A DNA stretch of 64,000 nucleotides. It comes from Bacillota bacterium (GTDB taxonomy: Bacteria; Bacillota; Clostridia; Lachnospirales; Anaerotignaceae). Shown one piece after another: positions 17,242 through 24,987 of the stretch. The stretch spans positions 1-64,000 of the forward strand of contig JAETUG010000004.1 in assembly GCA_021768705.1 (NCBI GenBank), given 5' to 3'. Each line of letters opens with the position of its first letter. The first letter of the stretch is position 1. The notes under the pieces are model-generated. The model made no database searches and had not been told where the DNA came from. It worked only from the letters and a program-made list of their open reading frames with translations. Made by a program: the position numbers and the translations under genes.

Positions 17242-18446
17242 TCAATTGGGAAGGATTGTAACCTGCTGTGCTGCCGCATCCCAAGTCACTGTAGCACCCA
17301 GATTTTCCGCTACAAAACGCAGAGGCAGTATGGTTCTTTCGTTGCGGATGATGGGAGCAACATCATTGATAACGGGTTTGCCAAAGACAGAAGCCACTCT
17401 CTGGTTGATCGTCAGGATAATGGACTTCGCTTCTTCGGTTACAACGGGTTCGTCCTGGGCTTTTGCGAAGGTTGCCTTGATTTCAACCTTGGATGCGGGC
17501 ATTGTGAAGGTATATTTGCCATTGCCCTGATCTGTCAGAGTGATCTTGTCACCGTTGGCATCTGTTGCCTTTACTTTCTCAATTTCATAGCCTTTATCAG
17601 GAGTTACGATTACAGTGACTTTGTCTCCCTTTGCCGCTTTTTCAGGGCTCATGGTTACTTTGCCATGTTCATTGCTGTCGACAGATGCAGAAACTGTATA
17701 TTTCTTGGAAGAAGAACTAGAGGAGCTGCCACCACTGGAGGAGCCGCCGCCGGAAGGTTTTCTTGTTACACTAACTTCACAAACTGCACTTTCATACCCA
17801 TCTGCTGTTGCGGTAAATTTATATGTTTGTGTTTTATTTGGCAGAGATGCACGAAATGTACCATCGGCATTTTTAGTCACTGTAATATCATTACATACAA
17901 CAGTCGCAGTATCACCGTCTTTCAAGTTACCTACTGTCAGTGTTACAGTACCTCCGCCTCGCAGCTTGTTTTATCTGCTTTCAATGTCAGTAACTGTCCT
18001 ACTTTTCCGTCTGCCTTCCAAATCGCTTCACCTGCATAACCTTTCACGCTTACTTTCACGCAAAGTTTTTTACTCAGATTATCATCTGTTACTGTGTAAA
18101 CAGGTCCTGTTCCCAAAATAGTGTCAGAGCCCTCATAGTACCGTTCATACTGAGCATCGGCATTTACAGGATAACTGCCAATTTCTCCTTCACTGGTCTG
18201 AATGTTTGCTGTCAATTTCTGACCAGGCTTCGGATTTGTAACAGGTGTATAACCATCTGTGCCATCTACAACAGAAACACCTGTTACAGTACCATTGCTT
18301 TCATCATTTTCTGTTACAGACACTTTAGATTCAAGTCTTTCCTGGGTTTTTGCTCCTGTCCCATTTTCTGCCCATGCTGTCATAGGTGCCAGTGCCATGC
18401 TCACAGACAAAGCAAGGGCAGGGATCCTTTTCCAATTTTTCTTCAT
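17242..18446 (-). pseudogene. Secreted Ser-rich protein with copper-amine-oxidase-like C-terminal domain, frameshifted
   Basis: Two adjacent frames together make one secreted protein. The first starts at ATG 18446 (GGAGGT seven bases upstream) with a signal peptide ending ...MTAWA, then beta-rich surface repeats, and stops at 17943. A single-base shift at about 17955, near a GAGGCGGAGG tract, restores the frame (GGGTVTLTV...), continuing through 17242 with a Ser/Gly linker, a Listeria-Bacteroides-like repeat domain and the stalk-type copper-amine-oxidase N-like domain ending QQVTILPN. The lesion is one missing G or one extra base: a true pseudogene, phase variation at a G-rich tract or a sequencing error. 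A role on the cell surface is likely. Confidence 0.8.
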
Positions 18447-18663
18447 TTTTTCAACCTCCAATTCTTTTTTGTATCTTTTCTCACAGCTTATTTATCTTTT
18501 TTTCGCTCGCACTCACCCTTTCACAATATTCTGTAGAATATAATTCCTCATTTCACTTATTTTATATCTTTATTATCCCTACATCAACAAAAACCTGTAT
18601 TTATTATCCGTATAAATAAAATAATCAGGATTTATACTATTTAAAACTTTAGGAGATGATAGT

Positions 18664-18981
18664 ATGGATTATATTGAATGGTTCTATTTTCGGCTGACTA
18701 GCTTACGGGAGCAAAAAGGCGTTTCCGCCAGAGATATGAGCCTTTCCCTTGGGCAAAGTGAAAGCTATATCAACAAAATTGAAAACAAAAGGATGTTACC
18801 TTCCATGACAGGTTTCATCTATATTTGCGAATTTCTTGGCATCACTCCTCAGGAATTTTTCGATACCAATTCCCACTCTCCCCAAAAAACAAAGGAACTC
18901 CTGCAGGAATTTGAAAAGCTGACTCCCACCCAAGCTGAGCATATCTTACTGCTCATCAAGGATTTGAACGGGAAAAAATAG
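18664..18981 (+). CDS. Xre-family helix-turn-helix regulator
   Basis: A 105-residue Cro/C1-type protein with a helix-turn-helix covering about residues 14-62 (LREQKGVSARDMSLSLGQSESYINKIENKR) and a helical C-terminal tail that may dimerise. AGGAGATG precedes ATG 18664. It is divergent from the frameshifted secreted protein, so it might control it, but no operator was identified. A terminator follows. Confidence 0.85.
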   Translation: MDYIEWFYFRLTSLREQKGVSARDMSLSLGQSESYINKIENKRMLPSMTGFIYICEFLGITPQEFFDTNSHSPQKTKELLQEFEKLTPTQAEHILLLIKDLNGKK

Positions 18982-18996
18982 ATTCTCTTTCCCCAT

Positions 18997-19032
18997 GAAA
19001 AAAAGACCACCGTTTTCACGATGGTCTTTTCT
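18997..19032 (+). terminator. Terminator after the Xre gene
   Basis: AAGACCA and TGGTCTT with an inner CGT/ACG extension are followed by TTTTCTT on the plus strand. Confidence 0.75.
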
Positions 19033-19044
19033 TACTATGCCGAT

Positions 19045-19075
19045 AAAAAATCCCGGACATTTTTTGCCCGGGATC
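19045..19075 (-). terminator. Terminator after the macrodomain gene
   Basis: ATCCCGG (19050-19056) and CCGGGAT (19068-19074) form the stem; TTTTTTATCGG follows on the minus strand. Confidence 0.8.
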
Positions 19076-19097
19076 ATAGTATTTTTTTGTATGATTT

Positions 19098-19613
19098 TTA
19101 TGCTGTCAGTTCTGCCAGCGCATCCAGGTAGGCTTCCTTGGTTTTGTCATCGAAGCAGACCAAGACGATCTGTTCCATAGAATCGTCATTTTTCAGAAAA
19201 TGCAAAATCTCGCCCACAGCGATCCTTGCCGCCTGATCCACAGGAAAACGATAGACCCCGGTACTGATGGAAGGGAAGGCAATGGTTTTTACGCCATTTT
19301 CCTTTGCCAGTGCAAGAGAATTTTTATAGCAGTTGGCCAAAAGTTCCTCTTCGCCCCATTTTCCGCCCCGCCAGATGGGCCCGGGCGTATGGATCACATA
19401 TTTTGCCTTCAGCTTATATCCCTTTGTGATCTTTGCCTCGCCGGTGGGGCAGCCATGCAGTGTTTCACACTCTGCCAAAAGCTCCGGCCCTGCGGCACGA
19501 TGGATGGCACCATCCACACCGCCGCCGCCCAGAAGGGACGTATTGGCTGCATTGACGATAGCATCTGTTTTTGCTTTTACAATATCACCTTTTACGATAG
19601 ACAAACGTTTCAT
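19098..19613 (-). CDS. Macrodomain protein, O-acetyl-ADP-ribose deacetylase type
   Basis: A 171-residue single macrodomain of the MacroD/YmdB class that binds ADP-ribose and hydrolyses O-acetyl-ADP-ribose or mono-ADP-ribose. The ribose-binding block [24 protein letters not shown] (residues about 19-42) and the phosphate loop [10 protein letters not shown] are intact. It is a one-gene unit with its own terminator. No ADP-ribosyltransferase or sirtuin gene is close by. Confidence 0.93.
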   Translation of the reverse strand: MKRLSIVKGDIVKAKTDAIVNAANTSLLGGGGVDGAIHRAAGPELLAECETLHGCPTGEAKITKGYKLKAKYVIHTPGPIWRGGKWGEEELLANCYKNSLALAKENGVKTIAFPSISTGVYRFPVDQAARIAVGEILHFLKNDDSMEQIVLVCFDDKTKEAYLDALAELTA

Positions 19614-19733
19614 ACTTCAACCCCCCTGTCTAAATAGGATTACCCTTGTCCTACCATTTTATCCTCTTTCGGAAAATTCGTAAAGCGGTTTTTTCATAAA
19701 AAATAGTTTTTGGACATTCTTTTTCTGTTTCCG

Positions 19734-19776
19734 CAAAAAAAGAAGTCTGATAAGAAATACATTTCCCCAGACTTCT
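19734..19776 (-). terminator. Terminator after the spoIIQ-like gene
   Basis: AGAAGTCTG (19741-19749) pairs with CAGACTTCT (19768-19776); seven T residues follow on the minus strand. Confidence 0.88.
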
Positions 19777-19783
19777 TTCCCGA

Positions 19784-20479
19784 TCAGCTTTTCTTCAGAT
19801 TTTCAGTAGGGTCTTTAGGTTCCCCATCCTGTTCCATGGCAAATTCCAGATGGCTGCCCAAAGCCACGCCATACTTCGTGGGCGCAGCCACAGAACCAAT
19901 GATCTGCCCCTGTTTTACGGTTTCGCCTTCCTTCACTTTTACGGTCTTCTCCAGCTGACCGTATGTAGTCAGCCAGTTTTCCGCATGCTCAATGACAACA
20001 GTCATGCCTGCTTCCGCATCCTCTTTGATTTCTTTCACGACACCATCCGCCGCCACTTTGACTGCCGTTCCCGGCTCTGCGGACAGGCTGATGCCTGCGT
20101 TGGTGCGGTACTGATCCAAAGTAGGGTCATAGATAGCATGATCCACGCTGTAGGGCAGAAGGATCTCCCCTTCCACAGGATAGGCAAACACAGGCTTTGT
20201 GGTTTTTTCCTCCGTTTGCTTTGCAGGTGTTTTTTTCTCTGCATCGGGGGCTTCCCCAGGGTCGTTGCTCTGTTTGTCCCGATTCAAAATTGCCGTATCG
20301 ACAGTAGGAGTCTGCACCGCTGTGACAGGCTGTTCCCCTTCCGCAAAATCAACGGATTCCACAGGAGTTCTGTCAAAGGCACGATAGGTCACCCCTGCCC
20401 CCACTGCCACCAGGCACAGACAGCCGCAGATAGCCAAAGTCTGCATCCGTCTGGCTGTTTCTTTCTCGTTTTTTTTCAT
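19784..20479 (-). CDS. spoIIQ: SpoIIQ-like M23/LytM-domain protein, metal site degenerate
   Basis: A 231-residue protein with a short cytoplasmic end, one membrane helix (about residues 13-33), a low-complexity linker and a C-terminal LytM fold. SpoIIQ bridges the forespore membrane to SpoIIIAH during engulfment. Metal ligands of active M23 peptidases are missing: the first His is Asn in RTNAGISL (normally HxGID), its Asp is Ser, and HLH is HLE. The protein is therefore structural, as in Bacillus. ATG 20479 is preferred over the ATG two codons earlier because GGAGGT then has normal spacing. It lies directly downstream of spoIID, a pairing common in Firmicutes. Confidence 0.8.
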   Translation of the reverse strand: MKKNEKETARRMQTLAICGCLCLVAVGAGVTYRAFDRTPVESVDFAEGEQPVTAVQTPTVDTAILNRDKQSNDPGEAPDAEKKTPAKQTEEKTTKPVFAYPVEGEILLPYSVDHAIYDPTLDQYRTNAGISLSAEPGTAVKVAADGVVKEIKEDAEAGMTVVIEHAENWLTTYGQLEKTVKVKEGETVKQGQIIGSVAAPTKYGVALGSHLEFAMEQDGEPKDPTENLKKS

Positions 20480-20523
20480 TTCCATAGCACCTCCGATGCT
20501 ATTGTTGCCAGCACAGGAAGGTT

Positions 20524-21423
20524 TTATGCAATCTTTTGGAAATCGATGCCCGTATAATAATGCTTCAAAATTTCACGGTAATCCATGCCCTTTTCCGCTA
20601 AAAAAGATGCCCCATATTGGCTCATGCCTGCCCCATGGCCATAGCCGGATACAGTAAACAGAAAGCCATCCTCTTTCTTTTCCACGGTGAAATTGGAGCT
20701 GCGCAGGCCAAGGGCTTGCCTGATCTCTCTGCCTGTAAAGCTTTTATCTCCCACCTGCACCTGATCCACATAGCCTGCATCGGTACGGCTGCGGATAGAG
20801 ATCTCCTTGGCTTCAAAGCCCAGTTTGTCCGAAATCTCCTTTGCAGAAAAGTTCACTGTGGTTTTGTGATCGGGAGCGTTTTTATCCTCACTGCTGTCTA
20901 CGCTTTTCAGATAAGGCACCGGGCTGTTCCAGACATTTTCCGCATCCTCCGTTTTTCCTGCGCTTTGAGCATGGAACGCCGCTAAAATCGGTTCTCCATC
21001 ATATATCATAATTTCCCCTGCCGTAGCACGGACAGCATTGCGTATTTTTGCGGCATAAAAAGCGTAATTCTCCCCCCATTTTTTCTTCTGTTCCTCCTCT
21101 GTGATGTATGCCTGTCCCACATCATAGAGGACAGTATCACTGCCTGCCGCCTGCATTTGCCGTATCTGATAGGTACGGGCGGCAACAGCCTGGGCTTTCA
21201 GGGCTTCCTCCGGGAAAGCCGCAGGCATTTCCGCCGCCACCACCCCCACCACATATTCCTCCAGTTCCGAATCCAAAGGGGCCAGGTCCGCCAAGCCATA
21301 GAGCACCTTCGCCTGTTGGGGCAATTCCCTGTGAAAACCACCGCAAAGAACCGTCACCAAAAGGGGCAGGAGCAGCACCGCCAATACGATATAGAAAAGC
21401 ACCACGCCAAGGATTTTTTTCAT
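20524..21423 (-). CDS. spoIID: Stage II sporulation protein D (lytic transglycosylase)
   Basis: SpoIID cuts glycan strands in the septal peptidoglycan during engulfment, working with SpoIIM and SpoIIP. The 299-residue protein has one N-terminal membrane helix (KKILGVVLFYIVLAVLLLPLL) and then the SpoIID domain with the conserved EEYVVGVVAAEMPAAFPEEALKAQAVAARTY segment holding the catalytic glutamate, a mid-domain FHAQSAGKTEDAENVW segment, and the terminal GYGHGAGMSQYGA motif. ATG 21423 follows GAAGGG; upstream codons are leader. spoIIQ follows 44 bases later. Confidence 0.94.
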   Translation of the reverse strand: MKKILGVVLFYIVLAVLLLPLLVTVLCGGFHRELPQQAKVLYGLADLAPLDSELEEYVVGVVAAEMPAAFPEEALKAQAVAARTYQIRQMQAAGSDTVLYDVGQAYITEEEQKKKWGENYAFYAAKIRNAVRATAGEIMIYDGEPILAAFHAQSAGKTEDAENVWNSPVPYLKSVDSSEDKNAPDHKTTVNFSAKEISDKLGFEAKEISIRSRTDAGYVDQVQVGDKSFTGREIRQALGLRSSNFTVEKKEDGFLFTVSGYGHGAGMSQYGASFLAEKGMDYREILKHYYTGIDFQKIA

Positions 21424-21503
21424 AAAGACACATCCCTTCTGTTCAGGATATGTGGATTTTCCCGACAAAATGAATTAGAATGAAAGCAGGAGGTGGAAAC
21501 AGC

Positions 21504-22049
21504 ATGATAGAGATCGTATTTGGGAAAACAGCAATCCATTCCCTGCGCCGTGCAGAAAAAAATGAAAAAGATATCTATTGCTTTGACATAGACCTCAGTG
21601 TGGGAAATTTGATGGAAAAAGCATACCCCGACCTGACAGAACTGAGGACGAAGGCAGAAAACGGCGAACCGCTGCGGGTCTGGTACAGCCAGGACCCTGA
21701 CGAGATGTGTGGCTTTTGGTGGCTGATGTCCGAACTGGAGGATTTAGAGGATATCCAAATACACGGCATTGAACTGCCTTCCTATTACGAACGCCCTGAT
21801 GACGTCGTTATTATATGGGACAAATGGGAAGAGGTTGCCCCCGAAGAATGGCCCCTTTTTCTTTCCAAAGAAAATCTTCTTCCCCGTAACTTCAGAAGGG
21901 GCTGTGCCTTGGAGTGGCAGGAACTGGTATGGGAAGATGCCCCCTTGCGAGCTGTCGTGAATGGGAAGCTAGTCAGTGCATCAGAAAAATTATACGATTG
22001 TTTCCTTCGAAAAGATGTTGAACCGGCTCAACACCGAAAAAGAAGATAA
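21504..22049 (+). CDS. DUF1835-domain protein, C-terminally short
   Basis: The 181-residue product starts IEIVFGKTAIHSLRRAE, the opening of DUF1835 proteins, and continues with a Trp- and acid-rich middle (CGFWWLMSELEDLEDI) and the LEWQELVWEDAPLRAVVNGKLVSA segment typical of the attached DUF3658 domain. Relatives usually go on for another 50 or more residues; here the chain ends in EPAQHRKRR, so a late frameshift or truncation is likely. ATG 21504 is nine bases after GGAGGT. Function of the family is unknown. A strong terminator follows. Confidence 0.75.
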   Translation: MIEIVFGKTAIHSLRRAEKNEKDIYCFDIDLSVGNLMEKAYPDLTELRTKAENGEPLRVWYSQDPDEMCGFWWLMSELEDLEDIQIHGIELPSYYERPDDVVIIWDKWEEVAPEEWPLFLSKENLLPRNFRRGCALEWQELVWEDAPLRAVVNGKLVSASEKLYDCFLRKDVEPAQHRKRR

Positions 22050-22058
22050 AACGCAAAC

Positions 22059-22092
22059 AAGCCTTAAACTCCTTTGAGTTTAAGGCTTTTAT
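22059..22092. terminator. Terminator, possibly bidirectional
   Basis: AAGCCTTAAACTC (22059-22071) and GAGTTTAAGGCTT (22076-22088) form a perfect 13-bp stem with a four-base loop, followed by TTATCTTTT on the plus strand and TTTGCG on the minus strand. Confidence 0.9.
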
Positions 22093-22095
22093 CTT

Positions 22096-22896
22096 TTATC
22101 GGAACCAAAACAGCCATACGCCCAATGCCATCACCAGCAGGCAGAAAACGATGCCGCCTTTGGCATATTTCCGATCCAGGCGGCGAACCCGTTTGAAGAA
22201 ATCAGGGTTCTCCAATTCCATAATATACAGACCACCAAAAAGACCCGTTCTGATCTGCAGACGCAGGTTTTTTTCTTTTTTCAGCATTTGGAAGGTGCGC
22301 TTTGTCAGCTGGAAATGGTAGGTAATGCCATTATTGATGCCTTCCAGATAATGTCCCTGTTTAGCAATCTTTTCCGCACCACTTTCGTGGGAAACGAAGC
22401 AGCGGCAGGACAACAGGATCAACTCCCATTCCTTCAATCTGGAACGGTCGATGCCCGTATAGACCTGAGCGGTATAGAAATAATTCAGCACCAACATCGG
22501 AAGGATCGTCAAAAGCAGACGCACATAGGGCATGGTTTCGCTGCCCCAGCCCTGAATATTCAGGATATAGCCCTTAATCTGCGCCTGCGCCACACTGTAG
22601 AGCATCAGCAGAAAAATGATGACATACAGCGTCCAGAAAATCACCGGATGCTTCTTTCTCTGCTTGATATTCCAGCCACGAATTTCCGTCAGCCCTCTGC
22701 GGCAGAGCAGGAACAGGGCAAGGCAGATCAGCACCATCAGCCCATTGACCTGCATTCCTTCTTCGAAGCTGATGGCCATGGCAAAGATGGGCAAAAGCCA
22801 GCCTGTCAAAAGCCCCCAACCCCATCGGCCTGTGGTCACGACCAGGAAAAAACACCAATATATCGTTATCAATGTGACAAAACCCAGCCACGCCAT
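22096..22896 (-). CDS. Hypothetical multi-pass membrane protein
   Basis: A 266-residue protein of unrecognised family. Hydrophobic helices lie at about residues 5-22, 30-45, 52-66, 85-105, 122-142 and 246-264; between the fifth and last is a cytoplasmic-looking segment of about 100 residues with several cysteines, aromatics and basic patches (ELILLSCRCFVSHESG, FFKRVRRLDRKYAKGG). GGAGTATGG precedes the ATG. It is a single gene between a terminator and the radical SAM gene. The soluble loop resembles ligand- or lipid-binding membrane domains only in general outline. Confidence 0.7.
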   Translation of the reverse strand: MAWLGFVTLITIYWCFFLVVTTGRWGWGLLTGWLLPIFAMAISFEEGMQVNGLMVLICLALFLLCRRGLTEIRGWNIKQRKKHPVIFWTLYVIIFLLMLYSVAQAQIKGYILNIQGWGSETMPYVRLLLTILPMLVLNYFYTAQVYTGIDRSRLKEWELILLSCRCFVSHESGAEKIAKQGHYLEGINNGITYHFQLTKRTFQMLKKEKNLRLQIRTGLFGGLYIMELENPDFFKRVRRLDRKYAKGGIVFCLLVMALGVWLFWFR

Positions 22897-22988
22897 GCTA
22901 CCATACTCCTTAAAAATCGATACGCTTGCTGTTTATGGAAAGTCGATTGCTCCGTGCTTCGCATTGTCGCAGTACGGAACTTTCCTTG

Positions 22989-23861
22989 TTAAATCCCCCT
23001 AAACATATCAGGGCGGAATTTGCTTCTCTGTCTGCTTGTTTCGATCTGTGCCAAAATCTTATCCCGTTCCCCATTCAATGTGCCGCCCAGAGGGATATAG
23101 TTGGAGGCATGGTTGGAACGGAACATCGTGCCTTCTGCATCCACACTGCGGATGAACAGCTCTGTTTCATCCAGCACTTCATGGGGTGTCAGCAGTTCGA
23201 TCTCCCCTCTGTTATACTGATCGTACATCTCTGTACCGGGCTCGATCATCAGTGTCAGGAAACCAACATATTCCGGCTTGATGGCGGAAATGACCCTTGC
23301 GCTGCCCAAGGCGTGTTCTCTCCAGAGCTTTTTGCCGCCCAGGCCGGAGATTACTGTCATGGACAGGATCATACCTGCCTCCCGCACTTTTTTCCCCGCT
23401 TCGATCATTTCATCGGCAGTAACACCTTTCTTTACTTCCTTCAGCACTTCGTCCGCACCGGATTCCAAGCCCATATAGACCATATCCAGGCCTGCTTCCT
23501 TCAGGCGGCGCAGTTCCTCCGGTGTTTTATGCAGGATATCCTTGGGGGCACCGTAAACGGAGATCCGTTCCACCTCGGGGAAAATCTCCTTACATTTGTC
23601 AATGATATACAGCAGATCCTCTGTCTTTACGATCAGAGCATCGCCATCTGCCAGGAAAATACGGCGCACCTTGATGCGGCTGTAGTATTTTCTTGCCATT
23701 TCCAAATCCTCCACCACTTCTTCCAGGGGGCGGATACGAAATTTCTTATCCTTATACATATTGCAGAATGTGCAGGTATTTCTGGCACAGCCAATGGTCA
23801 GCTGGATGATCAGACTGCCTGCTTCACTGGGGGGTCTGTAAACAGTACCTTCATATCTCAT
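22989..23861 (-). CDS. Radical SAM protein with CX4CX2C cluster motif
   Basis: A 290-residue radical SAM enzyme. The cluster-binding cysteines are C25, C30 and C33 in GCARNTCTFC, a four-residue first gap rather than the commonest three. The barrel continues with LADGDALI, GLESGADEVLKEVKKG and VISGLGG, the usual SAM-binding and glycine-rich strands, and ends with a conserved tail. Close relatives are widespread in Clostridia but lack a known substrate. GGAGAG precedes the ATG. Confidence 0.88.
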   Translation of the reverse strand: MRYEGTVYRPPSEAGSLIIQLTIGCARNTCTFCNMYKDKKFRIRPLEEVVEDLEMARKYYSRIKVRRIFLADGDALIVKTEDLLYIIDKCKEIFPEVERISVYGAPKDILHKTPEELRRLKEAGLDMVYMGLESGADEVLKEVKKGVTADEMIEAGKKVREAGMILSMTVISGLGGKKLWREHALGSARVISAIKPEYVGFLTLMIEPGTEMYDQYNRGEIELLTPHEVLDETELFIRSVDAEGTMFRSNHASNYIPLGGTLNGERDKILAQIETSRQRSKFRPDMFRGI

Positions 23862-23967
23862 GTATACATCTCTCCTTCAACTATCGTTTTACATGCTCCT
23901 TATCAAGAGCTATCTTTTCTATTATACAGGTCAACACATGAATTTATCAATACCTATTTCTTTCCAA

Positions 23968-23996
23968 TTGACAAGTCATCGAAATTTGTCTATAAT
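23968..23996 (+). promoter_or_regulatory. Full-consensus sigma-A promoter of the structured RNA
   Basis: TTGACA (23968-23973), exactly 17 bases, TATAAT (23991-23996): a perfect vegetative promoter. No protein gene follows; it drives the RNA at about 24003-24250. Confidence 0.9.
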
Positions 23997-24002
23997 ATGT
24001 TC

Positions 24003-24250
24003 TGTATTTTTTCGTTAATATAGCCTTTGTTCATCAAGCAGAGGGATTTCCTTCGCAAGATGCCGAGGGGTGGCCGACTTGAACGGCTGTTCTTTTTCAT
24101 CTGCTGTTGGGGATGCCAAAGGGCGGTGATTCGGCGGAGGGACGCGGAACTGCTTCGGCAGGCACACACCCATTCTCCAAATCTTTCCAAAGGGACATCA
24201 TTGGCTTTATTAAAAAAACCGGCGGCAGGGCTTTTGCTCTGCCGTTTTTT
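24003..24250 (+). ncRNA. Unidentified structured RNA, about 248 nt
   Basis: A transcript unit with a perfect promoter, no usable reading frame and an intrinsic terminator (CGGCAG/CTGCCG then TTTTTT, 24223-24250). It contains paired elements: AATATAGCC (24017-24025) with GGCTTTATT (24203-24211) as a closing stem with one mismatch; AGCAGA (24037-24042) with TCTGCT (24100-24105); and a CTGC-TTCG-GCAG tetraloop hairpin at 24150-24161. I checked it by eye against tmRNA, RNase P, SRP, T-box, lysine, cobalamin, FMN, TPP, glycine and c-di-AMP signatures and saw none. A 6S-like or clade-specific RNA is possible. The next plus-strand gene is about 740 bases away beyond a terminator, so it is not an obvious leader. 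Confidence 0.65.
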
Positions 24251-24257
24251 ATTGGCA

Positions 24258-24291
24258 TAAAAAAGCCCCTTCGTTTAGAGGGGCTTTCCTT
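24258..24291 (-). terminator. Terminator after the 157-aa membrane protein gene
   Basis: AAGCCCCT and AGGGGCTT arms with TTTTTTATG following on the minus strand. Confidence 0.88.
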
Positions 24292-24294
24292 TGC

Positions 24295-24768
24295 TTATTT
24301 TGCTTTTTTCTTTTCACTCTGCTGTTTCATCGTACGGTTTGCGCTTGTAACAACTTTTTCAGAGAGTGTCTTTTTCTTTTTATCTTCCAGATTCATACCT
24401 GTGATACCTACGATGTACATACCGGCCAGATCAACCTTGATCGTTTTCCTTACAGGGAGCACTTCGTAAACAGGCTTATCACACATCAGTGTTACGATCT
24501 GAGGACCAACTTTTGCACGAACCAGATTTGTTTTACGCATCTTTGCAGATTTGGGCATCTGTTCAAAAACAGCCTTGGGCATGTTGGAAGGAGAAGGTTT
24601 TTCCTTTCTCTTATCGATAACAAAAATCTGAACGGTTGTGCGGTTTTGGTCGATAAAATCCTGTGCCTGGATCATTTTCTTCATACCTCTTTTATTCAGG
24701 TAATACATCCCGACACAAAGCAAAGCCAAAACAACGATGATGATGATCATAATATCAGATGGACTCAA
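24295..24768 (-). CDS. Hypothetical membrane-anchored protein
   Basis: A 157-residue protein starting at TTG 24768, chosen because AGGAGG lies seven bases upstream; the open frame further upstream is leader. One N-terminal hydrophobic helix (IMIIIIVVLALLCVGMYYL) is followed by a basic stop-transfer (NKRGMKK) and a soluble part with beta-strand character, ending in a lysine-rich tail (SEKKKAK). No family is recognised. It is a one-gene unit next to the structured RNA. Confidence 0.72.
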   Translation of the reverse strand: MSPSDIMIIIIVVLALLCVGMYYLNKRGMKKMIQAQDFIDQNRTTVQIFVIDKRKEKPSPSNMPKAVFEQMPKSAKMRKTNLVRAKVGPQIVTLMCDKPVYEVLPVRKTIKVDLAGMYIVGITGMNLEDKKKKTLSEKVVTSANRTMKQQSEKKKAK

Positions 24769-24987
24769 AATATTTCCTCCTTTATTGCTTTCACGCAAAA
24801 TGATACTCGTTTTGCCGTAATTTTTCACGCTCTTGCTATTCTACCATCGATTTTCACTTTAGGGAAGAGAAAATCTGCATTTTTTTCGATTTTTTTCACA
24901 AAAGGAGCAGTTGCAACCCACCGGAAAGATATAGTATACTACTATAATATAAGTTTGTTACCATAAGTCTGAGAAAGGAGAATGTCT

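Noticed and set aside
24003..24250. Known riboswitch or housekeeping RNA
   Set aside because: Conserved blocks of tmRNA, RNase P, SRP RNA, T-box, lysine, cobalamin, FMN, TPP, glycine and c-di-AMP RNAs are absent, so no name is given.
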